Part shown: positions 1-12,000 of the stretch, one piece after another
Layout of the letters: the number at the start of each line of letters is the position of its first letter
Position numbering within the stretch: the first letter of the stretch is position 1
Source of the DNA: Phymorhynchus buccinoides
Lineage: Eukaryota; Mollusca; Gastropoda; Neogastropoda; Raphitomidae
DNA: 64,000 nt
Assembly (NCBI GenBank): GCA_017654935.2
Contig: CM065680.1
Location: forward strand, 36,739,652-36,803,651
Direction of reading: 5' to 3'
Notes under the pieces: model-generated
Database searches by the model: none
The model's input: the letters and a program-made list of their open reading frames with translations, nothing else
What the model was told of the DNA's origin: nothing
Made by a program: the position numbers and the translations under genes

Positions 1-275
1 ACTTGAACATTTGCCACCGAGTGCCACAAATGATATGATGAGGTAAGTACAACATTAAGTGAGCGATTCACTTGAACATTTGCCACACATGATATGATCG
101 TTTGTGGTTTTTGTTTAGTCTTTTACACATTAAGTGAGCAATTCCCTATTTGCCACACATTATGATGGGCGTTTGTGTTTTTTGTTTAGTCTTGAAGTAC
201 AACATTAAGTGAGCAATTCACTTGAACATTTGCCACACATGATATGATCAGTTTGTGGTTTTTGTTTAGTCTTGT
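1..275. repeat. Tandem repeat, unit about 73 bp
   Basis: About three and a half imperfect copies run head to tail. Each carries a block reading ACATTAAGTGAGC, then TTTGCCACACAT, then TTTTTGTTTAGTC. The array is probably cut by the left edge of the window. No coding content is seen. Confidence 0.8.
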
Positions 276-1675
276 ATTTATATTTTTACGTCACATTTTG
301 CAAGTTCTCTCAGTTTGTGGATACTGGACTCCCCTCATTTTTCTTTAAACAAATGTTTGCACGTCGCTGACTCGCATCCTGCGGTTTCAAGCTTCGACGC
401 CATTGTTGCTATGGTATTTGACCGAGTAATGGAGGTAAGCAATTCTTATTTTCATGAAGTGCTCTCCCCTAGTTTTTTCCGAAAATCGTCTATTGGCCAG
501 AATGCGATCAGATAGCTTGATTGATCAACTGTAAGATTGTGTGTTTCTGTTTGTGTGTGTGTGTGTGTGTAAGGAACAGAGTCAAAGCATTTGCAAATTA
601 TGTGTTTAATAAAATGTGGACAAAGAAGCAGTATAAAGAAAGAAAAATTAATACAGATATTCAGGTATTTTTTAATTATTCTGTGCAAAATGCTTTTTTT
701 GTTTTGTATAATGCAAAACTGTTGTATATTACACACATGTAAATATTCTTAAAAATAAAAGTTTAAAAAATCGAAAGACACTGTATGATTTTGACTGTTG
801 GATGTATCTAAGCCGCATCCCCTTACTTAAAGGTCCTTCACTGTAAGTCCCATTTGTGACCTTTCTCTTTCTTTCAAAACTTGCATTCAAAACATGTTCA
901 AGCTTTGTATGTATTATTTTGCCTTTTGGTAGACTACTATAATCAAGTTGTCTCTCGTGTTACATTTCATCAAAGACAGCTGTATTTGATCTGCTGGCTT
1001 TAAACGAACTGAACTTGTCTCTCTTAGTGGAGGTTTACATTGTAATTGGTGCTTTCTGGTTTTACAATTCTCTGCTCTGACCAGTCTTTATGTAGCAGAA
1101 AAAAGGCAAGACCAACGAACATGTTTACTGACTAAAATTTATAAACTGATTTTGGTGAAAATTCTGCAAAGGGTGAGGCAATTAAATCAAAGAACATTCT
1201 GTCAAAAGTTAATTTTACATTCGGCTGGTCATAGTTCAGATGTCATAAAAAAAATTTAAAACGAATGGATTTTCATGAAATCTTGTGAACAGTCAGGGTA
1301 TTTTCTCAGACATTGCCATTACAATTTGTAGATAACCATGTAGATGATCTATTTTTAAGTCTCCCTTTGTTGCAGAATAGACAGTTGTGACTTTGGCATG
1401 GACATAATCATAATGGGAAAGAACTTCTATCATCAGCCTTGGGGTAGTAGGTAGTTGTTGTTTTAAGTCTCCCTTGTAGAAAAGACTGTCTTATCTTTGA
1501 CTTGGAGATAATCATATCTGGAAAGAACTTAAATCAGCCTTGAAGTGGCACTAGTAGCCTACTAACAAGAGTTGTATCCCTTGGCAGATGTTTGCACAGT
1601 TTCGGAGCTTTTCTTTTTCTTCTTCTTCGATTGCTCAAACAATTTCCTGCCACTTATAAGCACATATGCGTCATG
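276..1675. other. Non-coding stretch, nothing recognised
   Basis: AT-rich DNA with a short GT run near 555-570. Open frames are short and have no recognisable domain. A GTAAGC that could act as a splice donor follows a short open stretch near 434, but nothing supports it as a real exon. Confidence 0.5.
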
Positions 1676-1928
1676 CTAACTAAGAAATAGGCCCAGCAAG
1701 TCCGACTTCAGTTGGAGAAAATCTTTTTGAAAGCTTTTTTTTTTTTTAAAGGCAGGAGAATAGACCAGTAAGGAAGAAAGATAGTCGATGACAGTAAGCA
1801 AAATGAAAAGGCAGAGTCAAAGATAGTAACAGATTAGAGGAAGTTACAAGCACTGAACTTCCAGAAGGTGGGAGAACTATTTAAACTAAAGATCTCCCTG
1901 TATCCCCACGGGGGGAGAGCTTTTTACT
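1676..1928 (+). repeat. Interspersed repeat family A, copy 1
   Basis: This stretch is similar over about 250 bp to 28606-28875. Shared landmarks are CTAACTAAGAAATAG, GGCCCAGCA-GTCCGACTTCA, the GACAGTAAGCAAA block, CAGAGTCAAAGA, and GAGGAAGTTACAAGCAC before a CCCC-rich end. The last 30 bp of the window look like the start of another copy. No terminal inverted repeat is obvious. It may be the 3' part of a LINE or SINE. Confidence 0.6.
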
Positions 1929-2347
1929 TGTTTAGACCATAATGGTGTGTTGAACAAACTTGTGAGTCACATAGTCAGAGGAAACTGGTGGATCCCCCTT
2001 TTATTCGCATTTGCCTACAGGCCCTTGGATGGGATATATACGATATACAGACTACACAATGGCACCATGACACATCTGCGCTCATATGACAGGGAACTGT
2101 CTGAGCGATCGTAGAAGAAGAAGATATAAAGACTTCCCTTTTCATCTGGGTATGGGATAGTCCATGAGTTGCACAACCTCATGCCAAAGTATATTAGTAT
2201 TTAGTCCTCCGCCGCCTTTGGTGAGGAGGATTTCCACATAACTTATTTATGTGTGCCTCTTTCTTTTTTAGTTTCTTTGTCTGTGCATGTTTGTGCGATA
2301 TGTTGTGAACTGTTGCACAGAATCGCTTCCCATTTTAGATTGTGGTA

Positions 2348-2994
2348 CAGTCAAACCCGGTTATAAGAAAATCGAAGGGAGATAATTTTTTGTTTTCTTA
2401 TATCCGGGTTTTCTTATATCCGATACTCGGATATAAGAAAACATTTTGAATTTGTTTACTTATAACCGATTTGAATGGGGAAAAAGGGAAAAAATAAAAG
2501 AGAAAAAAAATAAAATAAAAGACAAACAGAAACATAAAACGAAGAGAAAATGCTTTTACCTAATTTGGTGCATGAAAAATGGGGGGAAAATGCAAAACAA
2601 AGGAGGAAAAAAAAAAAGAACGGAACAAAAAATTAAAAACAAAAATGAAGGCAGACGTGGTGTTAGTTGCATGATGAGCGAGCAAGATAGCGGAGAGCAG
2701 ATGAATGAGTGGGTGTGGTGTGAGAGTAACATATTTGTTTAAATGTAAATTTCTGTTTCTTGTTTTTAATCAATATTCTAATTTGGATGTATAACTCATT
2801 TTGCACAGCTCAGTGGAAGACAATTTTGTATTTGCGTTTGTACAATGCCAATGGACTATAAAGAAACTTGCGACCTATGACTCAGTTTTACATCATAAAA
2901 TCAAAATACAGCAAAACTCGGTTATAAGAATATCGAAGGGAGATCATTTTTTGCTTATTACCATATTCGAGTTTTCTTATATCCGAAACAAAAT
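2348..2994. repeat. Repeats with GGTTATAAGAA ends (Tigger/pogo-like look)
   Basis: Two copies of a block with ACTCGGTTATAAGAA-like sequence, then ATCGAAGGGAGAT, then TTTTCTTATATCCG occur at 2348-2440 and 2908-2992. Similar GGTTATAAG and CTTATAACC motifs in both orientations lie at 4255-4430. CAGTCAAACC-GGTTATAAG resembles the terminal repeats of Tigger/pogo DNA transposons, so these may be decayed ends. No transposase is seen between them. Confidence 0.4.
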
Positions 2995-3663
2995 GAAGAG
3001 AACATCCTTTTTCCTAATTTGATGCATTTCTTACATCATAAAATCAAAATCGTCTACTAAGAATAAGATTTAAAGGTGCCTACAACCACTCAAACTAACA
3101 AGCTTTTTTTTCCTTTTCACTGTTATCAAATACGTACCCCTTCACCTTTCTTGTACTGAACTATTACCATTTACTGTCCACCCATGCAGCTTTTTATCAA
3201 TCGTTTGCTTTTGTTTATGTGGATTTTCGTCCACATATTCAGTTATTTGTATTTATCTTCTTAAAGAAATGGATTGCCTTTTCCTCTCTGCCATTGCTGC
3301 TAAAAATAAAAGGATGGACAGTCTGTCTACCACCAACACAAAAGTACAGGCACTCATATTTTTTTCTTCTGCTCAACATTTATTTTGCACAGAATACTGA
3401 AGGAAAGTATAGAATAAAGGAACAAAACCAACTCAATTAGTCTTGCAATCAAGTGCCTGTACTGTTTAGACTGTCTGTGACGCAACTGGTATGAGGTAAA
3501 CTTTCCCTTTTTGGAACGACTTCAATTTTCTCGGAACATCCTTTCAGTTCAGGTCCAACTCACTTTTAAAGACACACTGACCCAACACGATTAAGTCCCT
3601 TGTTTTTTCTGGGTAGCTGTGACCCACATACAAATTCCCCCATCTTCAAATTGAGGCTGCTCG

Positions 3664-4118
3664 TTAACCTTTACCGGGTCATGCTTTTGACTACACAGAC
3701 ACGATGGAGGGGGTCTTCCACGACCCCCTACTCAGCAAAGAGCGACTTCCTAGGTGTTTACCGTCCCTGTCCGGATGGCGGGGGTCTCCCACAACCCCTA
3801 CTTGTCAATGAGTCACCATGTGTTTATCCCTGTACGGATGGCGGGGGTCTCCCACGACCCCTACTCAATGCACTGCAGTGCTCTTTAAAGTAGGGGTCGT
3901 GGGAGACCCCCGTCATCCGGACAGGTATATCAAAATTACGCGTCATATTACGTCATTTATGTTTTATACACATTAATGAAATTCAACACACTTAAAGCCA
4001 TTTACGTTTTTGACAAAGTCATGACATTTTATGAAGATTGCTTAAATAGTTTTAGAGATATAACATGTTTTGTGTGTCAAGGGGTCGTGGACGACCCCAG
4101 AAGTCCGGTAAAGGTTAA
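3664..4118. mobile_element. TTAA-flanked MITE (piggyBac-like), copy 1
   Basis: The element is bounded by TTAA at 3664-3667 and 4115-4118. Its inverted ends are CCTTTACCGG and CCGGTAAAGG. A TTAA duplication with CCY-type ends is the signature of piggyBac elements. There is no transposase. The interior holds three or four copies of a module of about 60 bp containing the self-complementary GGGTC-TCCCACGA-CCCC motif, with one copy inverted across a CTGCAG centre near 3872. It is non-autonomous. A second copy lies at 6189-6639 in the opposite orientation. Confidence 0.85.
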
Positions 4119-4439
4119 AACGTTTCGTTTTCAATTTGGGGGCATTTGTATGGGAGTCAAACCTGGTCAAAACAAGATTTCGTACCAGCTATAAGAGGGA
4201 AAACATGTGGAACCCATGATTTTGACATGTGATCTGGTAGGTCTTTAAGAAAATGTTGTCAATGGTAATTCGCTTATAATAAAACAGAGCTCGCTTATAA
4301 AAGAAAACGAACTGGAAACCAACTCTCTTGTATGACATACTTTTCTTATGTCCAAGTTTCGATTGCGGATGGGAGAAGGAATTTGCTTGCTTATAACCGA
4401 GTTTTCTTATAAGCGAGTTTCTTGATCATAGATAAGAAA

Positions 4440-7055
4440 GAAGAAGTTCGACATCAAATGATATCTGACATCATACATTCTAGTCCCCTCGGTAAGAGTG
4501 ACCACCAAGTCTTAATTATTTTCCATGTACGCAAGGGTACATAATACAGAAAGTCTAGAACAAACAGTAATATATAATATGAAAAAAGGTATTTTTTTAC
4601 AAATGAGACAGGATTTTTTAAATTACAGTTGGGACCACTTGTACGACATGAGTGTTGATGATTGTTGGCAGGACATAAAAGATAAAATTCATTTCTCAAT
4701 GGACAACAATATACCAAAAATAAAAGGTAATATTAAGAATAAAAAGAAAAAGTATAGACCCTATGGATGTCACTGGGATTAAGAAAAAGTATAAGAAAGA
4801 AGAACAGACTTTATAGAAGATACTTGGAAAATGGTAAATCTAAAGCTAGTAAACGTTACCGAGATTACATAGAATTGAGAGATAGGAGTTCTAAGCAGAT
4901 GAGGAGGGAGACAAAAGAACATGAAAAACAAATAGCAAAAAACTGTAAGCTAAATCCCAAGCTGTTTTGGAAGTACATTAATTCTAAGCTCAAGTTATGT
5001 ACTGGCGTCAGTTCACTTAAAGATAAACAGGGAGACATAGTCACAGCTGACCAGGATAAAACTAAAGTTTTGAATGATTATTTTGCTAGTGTTTTTACTA
5101 AAGAAAATACAGATTCCTTGCCTCAAATTAAAGATGAATCACCAGCTAACTGTACAGACATTGTTATTACAGTAGAAGCTATAAAGAATAAACTTAAGCA
5201 CTTAGATGTGAACAAAGCCCATGGACCAGATAAGGTCCCAGCCAGAGTACTAAAAGAAATACATACAGAACTAGCACTTCCTATAACAATTTTGTTCAAT
5301 AAAAGTTTAGAATCAGGGGAACTCCCAGTAGATTGGAAAACGGCAGAGGTTATAGCTATTCATAAAAAAGGAACAAGAACAGATCCGGGAAATTACAGGC
5401 CTGTGAGCCTCACATGTATAACATGTAAAATTTTAGAACAGTTTGTTCAGGACGCAATTGTTAAACACATGACTGATTTTGATCTGTATACAGACTGCCA
5501 ACATGGATTCAGGGCAGGGCGTTCTTGTATGACCCAGCTATTAGATGTGATGGACGATTTTACTAAACTGTTGGAAGACAAGGAGGCTTTCGATATTGTA
5601 TACTTAGATTTTAGGAAGGCCTTTGATTCTGTGCCGCACGAAAGACTTCTCCTAAAACTACAGGCATATGGCATAACTGGGAACATACTAAGGTGGGTAA
5701 GACATTTCCCAAAAGGCAGATCACAAAAGGTGCGGGTTGGGGCAAAACTATCATCTAACATCGACGTTTTAAGTGGCATTCCCCAGGGTAGTATCCTGGG
5801 GCCAATACTTTTTACAATTTTTATCAATGATCTCCCGGAGGAAATACAAAGTGTCTGTAAGATATTCGCAGACGATACCAAACTTTACAACTGTTCTAAA
5901 CATTCAGACATAATACAAAATAACATAGATAAACTTATAGAATGGTCAGAAAAGTGGAATCTCTATTTTAATGCAGGAAAGTGCAAAGTCATGCATGTGG
6001 GCTATGACAATCAAAATGAAACTTATGAAATTTCCCACGGTTCAGCTAAACATGTTTTGGAAACCTGTTCAGATGAAAAAGACTTAGGAGTCATATTTGA
6101 TTCTAAACTCAAATTTGATAAACACATTACAACAGCAGTAAATAAGGCCAATAGAATATTGGGTTTAATTAAAAGAAGTTTTATGGAATTAACCTTTACC
6201 GGACTTCTGGGGTCGCCCACGACCCCTTGACACACAAAACATGTTATATCTCTAAAACTATTTAAGCAATCTTCATGAAATTTCATGACATTGTCAAAAA
6301 CGTAAATGGCTTTAAGTGTGTTAAATTTCATTAATGTGTATAAAATATAAATGACGTAATATGACGCGTAATTTTGATATACCTGCCCAGATGACGGGGG
6401 TCTCCCATGACCCCTACTTTAAAGAGCACTGCAGTGCATTGAGTAGGGGTCGTGGGAGACCCCCGCCATCCGTACAGGGATAAACACATGGTGCCTCTTT
6501 GACAAGTAGGGGTCGTGGGAGACCCCGCCATCCGGACAGGGATAAACACCTCGGAATTTGCTCTTTGCTGAGTAGGGGGTCGTGGAAGACCCCCGCCATC
6601 GTGTCCGTGTAGTCAAAAGCATGATCCGGTAAAGGTTAAATACAGAAGTTTTTTTGAACCTCTATAAAAGTTTAGTAAGACCTCATCTTGAGTATGGAAA
6701 TCTAATTTGGAACCCTTTTCTTAAAAAACAATCTACACAAATTGAAAGGGTACAAAGGCGAGCAACCAAATTAATAAAATCAATTTAAAAAAAATTGGAA
6801 TACGGGGACAGACTTCATAAGTTAAGTTTACCATCCTTAAAATTTAGAAGATTAAGGGGAGATTTGATAAATGTATATAAAATATTTAATAACCCTGACA
6901 ACTAACACGCATTTGTTTCAATTGTCTAACGATTTGAGAACCCGTAACAGTGATCTAAAAATACTAACCCAATACAGTAGAACTAATATGAGGAAAAACT
7001 TCTTTTCTAATAGAGTCACGTACCCAGCACTGGAACAATCTCCCTGCACAAACTA
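4440..7055 (+). pseudogene. LINE endonuclease/reverse transcriptase ORF, disrupted
   Basis: The largest intact part is 4767-6188. It shows non-LTR RT blocks: NYRPVSLT, a QHGFRAGRSC block, the YLDFRKAFD active-site region, SGIPQGSILGP and the catalytic FADD at residues 367-370 counted from 4767. At 6189 the frame enters the MITE and hits a stop at 6228-6230. Coding resumes after the MITE at 6640 with SFFEPLYKSLVRPHLEYG-type sequence and continues, with further breaks, to about 7055. The enzyme would copy the element's RNA at a nicked target, but this copy cannot make it. Confidence 0.85.
6189..6639. mobile_element. TTAA-flanked MITE (piggyBac-like), copy 2, nested in a LINE
   Basis: Flanked by TTAA at 6189-6192 and 6636-6639, with the same CCTTTACCGG/CCGGTAAAGG ends as 3664-4118 but in reverse orientation. 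It splits the LINE reverse transcriptase. Removing it together with one TTAA puts the surrounding codons back side by side, so the LINE was already there when the MITE arrived. The internal modules are as in copy 1. Confidence 0.9.
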
Positions 7056-7290
7056 AACTTGCTTCCAACATTAACCATTTCAAAAACCTCCTAGATAGTG
7101 ACCCCAAAATTAATGTTTTTAAATACAATTATGATTAAGACGACAATGATAGTTCAAAAAGCGCCACAGCGGTGCCAATCTGATTGATGAACAAAACCAC
7201 AATAACAAACAATCAAAAGATAGGGCACATCAAGAGGCCGCGAGGCCTGGCTGCCCTGAAGATCTGACCTGACCTGACCTGACCTGACCA

Positions 7291-7350
7291 ATAGTTCCCC
7301 GAACCTTCGGCTCGGGGACTAAAAATTGAGAGAGAGAGAGAGAGAGAGGT
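7291..7350. repeat. Hairpin followed by (AG)n
   Basis: Just past the LINE tail, AGTTCCCCGA at 7291 onward pairs with TCGGGGACT about 20 bp later, forming a strong stem of about ten pairs around a short loop. An AG run follows at 7328-7348. Its function is unknown. It could be a remnant of another small element. Confidence 0.5.
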
Positions 7351-7454
7351 TCCAGAAGTCTGTCAGGAAACCGTGCGTATATGTAAATAGTAATCGTCAA
7401 CCACTGACCCGTGCGAATGAACTAGGAACTGCGCTAAACTAGGGGGCATAATTC

Positions 7455-7490
7455 TCGCAACTTCCGGAGTTTGGTTCACGTGGTTTTGTT
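7455..7490 (+). promoter_or_regulatory. Possible promoter motifs upstream of RRP8
   Basis: An ETS-type core (ACTTCCGG) is followed within about 15 bp by a CACGTG E-box. Both are common in promoters of growth and ribosome-biogenesis genes. The site is 1.6 kb upstream of the RRP8 start codon, and a spliced 5' UTR exon is likely because an acceptor sits at 9032-9033. The link to RRP8 is a guess. Confidence 0.25.
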
Positions 7491-7879
7491 GATTCCAACA
7501 GCCCGACTAAGAAGACTGGTAAACTTGTGTTTCCTTCTTTTTTTCAATCAAGAAACTAGATTTGCAGCAGTTGTCAGTTTCTGAAGTTTGTACCCAAACC
7601 AGTGGGGAAGAGTTATTTCAGATCACACTTTCAGACTTCTGGTTCCTCTTCTTCTTCTTCTTCTTGTCAGTTCAGAGTTCTTGCTATTACACTGTAATAA
7701 TTACAGTATTAGTATTAGTATTACTGGGACTGGGCCTCACGGCGTTTAAATTCCAACTTGATTCTGAAACTGAGACTGACTACACTACCTACAGTGAGTG
7801 ACTAGTCACTAGAGTGGTACTGAGTGTGTGATTGTGAGACACAAAAGTGAAAATACCTCAGAACACTGCACTGTGACAC

Positions 7880-7880
7880 C

Positions 7881-7968
<88 letters not shown>

Positions 7969-8215
7969 TCTTCTTCTCTTAAGGACCCACAGTCAATGTG
8001 CTGGCCATTATGGCTCCTTTTGGAGAAAAAAGACTGAAAAGAGGGGTTCCAAATCCAATGGTGGACAAATTCCAGTTGGCAGTGGTGATGGTGTAAAGAC
8101 CAACAAATAGAGATTGGAGTGGGCAGGGAAGAAGAAAGTGGGGTGGGGGGGCACCTTTGTGTCAATGGTCTCCGACTAAATATCCAGCAACCCTCCCCCC
8201 CCCCCCCCCCCCCCG
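7880..8215. repeat. C-run and (CT)n microsatellite, with a second C-run
   Basis: A run of C at 7880-7890 passes into CT repeats to about 7965. Another C-run lies at about 8197-8214. Low-complexity DNA; the open frames across it on both strands are artefacts of the repeat. Confidence 0.9.
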
Positions 8216-8384
8216 CTCCCCCTTTCTTCCCCCAATCCCCTCCACCTCTTCTCCACCCCCCTGTATTAAGGCGCTCTTCCGCAGATCCCCAATTTCTACA
8301 GTGACAGATTAGTCAAGTGTGACTGGTCATTTATAGGATTAGGAAGGAAGGGAAGGGGGAGTCTGGTGATTTACTGTTGTTCAG

Positions 8385-8655
8385 CCTGCAACCCTGATGC
8401 ACCACGCATGCCAGCAGTGAAGGCTTTGATGGGATCCTGCCGCAGTTCGTTCCACTCCATCAGTCCATGATGGTCCTTGGGAGGAATGAGTTGGACCTGT
8501 AATTAGTGCGGCACCGAATGCGCTGGAACTGCAGGTGGTGACCACGCTTTAGCTGAGGTGGAAGCGGCACCAGCTTGGCTTGTAGATTAGGGCAAGTGTA
8601 CAACATCAGTGCTGATCTTGTGCAGACCATGGACAGGCTCTCTCTCTCTCTCACT
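8385..8655 (-). pseudogene. LINE ORF2 C-terminal fragment, minus strand
   Basis: Minus-strand translation gives KRGHHLQFQRIRCRTNY followed by RSNSFLPRTI. This is the typical C-terminal end of CR1/Jockey-like LINE proteins (RRGH..QL...RT.YR.SFFPRTI..WN). A frame break lies just after RTIMD. It is 5'-truncated and cannot function. The same motif order is seen at 20256-20630 and 62859-63290. Confidence 0.65.
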
Positions 8656-8670
8656 CTCTCACTCTCACTC

Positions 8671-8772
<102 letters not shown>

Positions 8773-9065
8773 TGTTTCAGTTCTGAAGATTAAAGCTGAT
8801 AATTTATTTGACAGTCCTTGAGGTGCAATTTAATCAAGTTTTTAAAACTTTTTTTTTTTTATCCGAGTGATATATCACTGATAACTGCATTTAAAAAAAA
8901 ATAGTACTGTAGTGTATAATAACTGTACTTTTTGAATTTATTACACTTTTATTACACAAGTGACTTTCAATTATATCCATTTTGAAAATCATTTATGATA
9001 ATGATATAAATTAACTAACCTTTTTATTTCCAGGTTTTTTTGAGCTTGAAGAAACAAAATTAAAA

Positions 9066-12000
9066 ATGAAGAAAGCTGCCAGTTCAACTTCATTACCTGA
9101 TGTTGACCACACATCGAAAAAAATTAAGAAACGAAAAAGAAGCAGAGAAAGAGAAAATGGAAATCAAGAATTGACTTTGAAAAAGAAAACAACACAGGAA
9201 AAGGCTAAGAAAGAGGGTGCTCCTTCGCCTGCAAAGAAATTCAAGGGACAGGCTGCTTCGTTGCCTGATGTTGACCACTCACTAAAAAAATTAAAGAAAC
9301 GAAAAAGAAGCCGAGAAAATGGAAATCAAGAATCGACTTTGAAAAAGAAAACATCACAGGAAAAGACAGGGAAAGAGGATGCTCCTTCGCCTGCAAAGAA
9401 ATTCAAGGGACAGGCTGGTTCTGAGTTGACAAGAAAAGAAAGGCGCAATAAGAAGAAGAATTGCAGCAAGAAAAATAAATTTAAGCACCTTACGCTTAAC
9501 AAATCCAGTGAAACAACCAAAGCAAGTTCAGGTTTCTGTGGTGCTCCTGGTGACAAAGATCAAGATAGCGATGATGTTTCTCTTCAAAATCCAGCATTAG
9601 AAACTGATACTGTGTATTCAACAAAAAGCAAAGGTTCTGGCCATATGAATTCTATGAAGGCTTCTTCAAAAAAGCCTGAGTCTGCTGACCAACAATCACC
9701 CCAGAGTCAAAAGCAAGCACCATTGAAACTTGATAAGAAAAGGAAAACGAAAGGCAAAAAACAAAAACAAGTTGGTCTGGAAGGTAGTGATCATGTCAGT
9801 CAGAGATTCACAGCTAATCATGAACTTTCTGATAGTGATGAGGAGAATAATGACGATGTTGGTGGTCATGACCCTAGAGAAACTATTGCACACAAAGAAA
9901 CTGCTCCCAAGGTGTTGGACAAAGTTCAGAAAAGTGTCTCCAAGCAAAAGGCTGTGTCTGCTGTGGATAAGGCTCGTGAGAAATTGAGTGCTGCCAGATT
10001 TCGCTACCTGAATGAACAGCTGTACACCAGCCGTGGGGAAGATGCCTTGAAGATGTTCCAGGATGACCCTGAAGCCTTCCAGGTGTATCACCAAGGCTTT
10101 CAGCAACAGGTGTCTCAATGGCCCGTCAACCCACTGGATGTCATCATCAAACAGCTTGGGAAAATGTGAGTGTACATTGACTTATTACTCTATTATTCAG
10201 GTTATGATGCTTTTTAATTTTATCATACGAAAGGTAGGCTTCAAGAAAAAATTGTTATGAAAGCAGTGTTTTTTCATCAAGAGAAAATAAAATCTGATCT
10301 TAGAAAGTTCTATTCATTTATTATGAATAGATCAGTTCCATAGATCTAAGAAATGTTCCTTTTAGTTTTGCAGTTTAGCTGTCTACCTTTAGTCAGTAAC
10401 ATGCCTCTTGCAAACAGCCGACCAAAAATGAAGGGTAAAGTCTGTTATTTTTGTTTACAATATTGTTTTACGCATTCTTTTTCTTTTCTTTTAAATACAA
10501 TCTGAAACTGTTTTTATTTACATTTTTTACATTTTCATGGTTTTGTTTATTATCTGTACAATTTGGGAAGTTGAAATTGAAAATAGTAATCTAAATCTTT
10601 GTGTTGTGACACTTGTCATATCATTGAAAAGACTGACCTGCAATAAAGTAAAGAGTTCTACAGTGTTTTCTTTTTGATAAAAAAGAAGTACACCATAATA
10701 AGACCATTCCTTCATATTATTATTTTTGTTAATAATACTTTTTGTTGTTTTTGTTATAGAATACTAATTGTAATTCTAGTCCATGGAACTAAAAAAGTTA
10801 ATAAAAATAAAAATTTATTTTCTTGCCATGGTGTTTCTTATCGTTACAATTGTTCTTCATTTAATAATTATATTTAATCAATGTCACATCATTTTTCTGT
10901 ATGTTTTTCTAATAAAGGAAAAAGAACACAGTTGTGGCAGACTTTGGTTGTGGGGACGCCCGCCTTGCTGAGAGTTTGTCTCACAATGTGGTCCACTCCT
11001 TCGATCTGGTATCTACCAAGCCTTGCGTCACTGCCTGTGATATAGCCAAGGTGGGCATTTACATGGTTCCTGAAAATCTAGGAATAGTGCATTTCTATGT
11101 ACCGGTATTATACTACCAGATCACCCCATGCTTAGAATTTTAAATGGGAGCAAATTATGACATTGTGTTTCTTTGATGGCAGCAGCATGTGACCTGCACA
11201 ACAATGCAGCCATTAGAAAAAAGGACAAAGCAATTACACCTCTTGATTTTGAAGAGTGTGTGAGAACCCAACATGGCAGCACTGATATCATAAATTCGTT
11301 CCCGATCTGTGCTTGAAATGTCTTAGTATTAATGAATCATTAATGAATGATATTGCTCTTTAAACTTTTGATTGTTATTTTAGAACATCATTCATTGTCC
11401 CCTCTCTCTCTCTGTGTCTCTCTCTCCAGATTTCCATATTATTACATCAAGAGTATTAATGTTTGATTATATGGACAAACTTGTCTGGCTGTGCACAGGT
11501 GCCGTTGGAGAACAGCAGTGTTGGTGTGGCGGTGTTCTGCCTGTCTCTGATGGGTTCCAACCTGTCTGACTATCTCCGTGAAGCCAACAGAGTTCTGCAG
11601 AAAGGGTCAGTATTGTTGAATTTAACCCATTCAGCAATGTCGCATTTATGCACCACCCATGTCACTAAAAGGCATGAAATCAGGGCCTGTTATCTGAAGA
11701 CCCTATTTTCTAAATTTTGGGAGGCAAGGATAGGCCTAATGTATGGGTGCAACTTTTCCTGGTATACAAGGATTTCCTGTTTTTGAATTTTACCACAAAA
11801 GGAAGTTCCTTTTTTTTAAAGATTTGTCAAACAAGATCTTCGTGTGTCTACTGTATTTTTCAAACACTTTAAAATAAGCATTTGTATAAATTGTGGAAAA
11901 GGCAAACTAAAATACCTTAATAAATCAATTTTTGCTTCAGCTGCAGGGGGATATTTGTGTATGCTAATGTTATACATGTTACAGAGGAATTCCCACTATT

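Larger units (their letters stand above)
4440..7290 (+). mobile_element. 5'-truncated non-LTR retrotransposon (LINE, CR1/Jockey-like)
   Basis: The element starts inside the endonuclease: the conserved C-terminal motif (PLGKSDHQVL) is readable at about 4475-4508. A reverse transcriptase region follows, then a 3' untranslated part and a tail of (CTGAC)n at about 7263-7288. A short fragment of the same family with the same tail lies at 19545-19985. The copy is dead: it has frame breaks near 4515 and 4760, lacks its 5' end, and carries a 451-bp MITE in the RT ORF. The CR1/Jockey label rests on RT motif style only. Confidence 0.85.

Noticed and set aside
1..275. CRISPR array
   Set aside because: The tandem units have no unique spacers between fixed repeats, and the window is eukaryotic.
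315..515. 66-codon ORF with a GTAAGC donor-like site inside
   Set aside because: No homology or domain recognised. A first exon cannot be supported without transcript data.
7828..8165. Ser-Leu and Arg-Glu repeat frames, also at 18058-18366 and 27449-27685
   Set aside because: CT/AG microsatellites translate this way on both strands.
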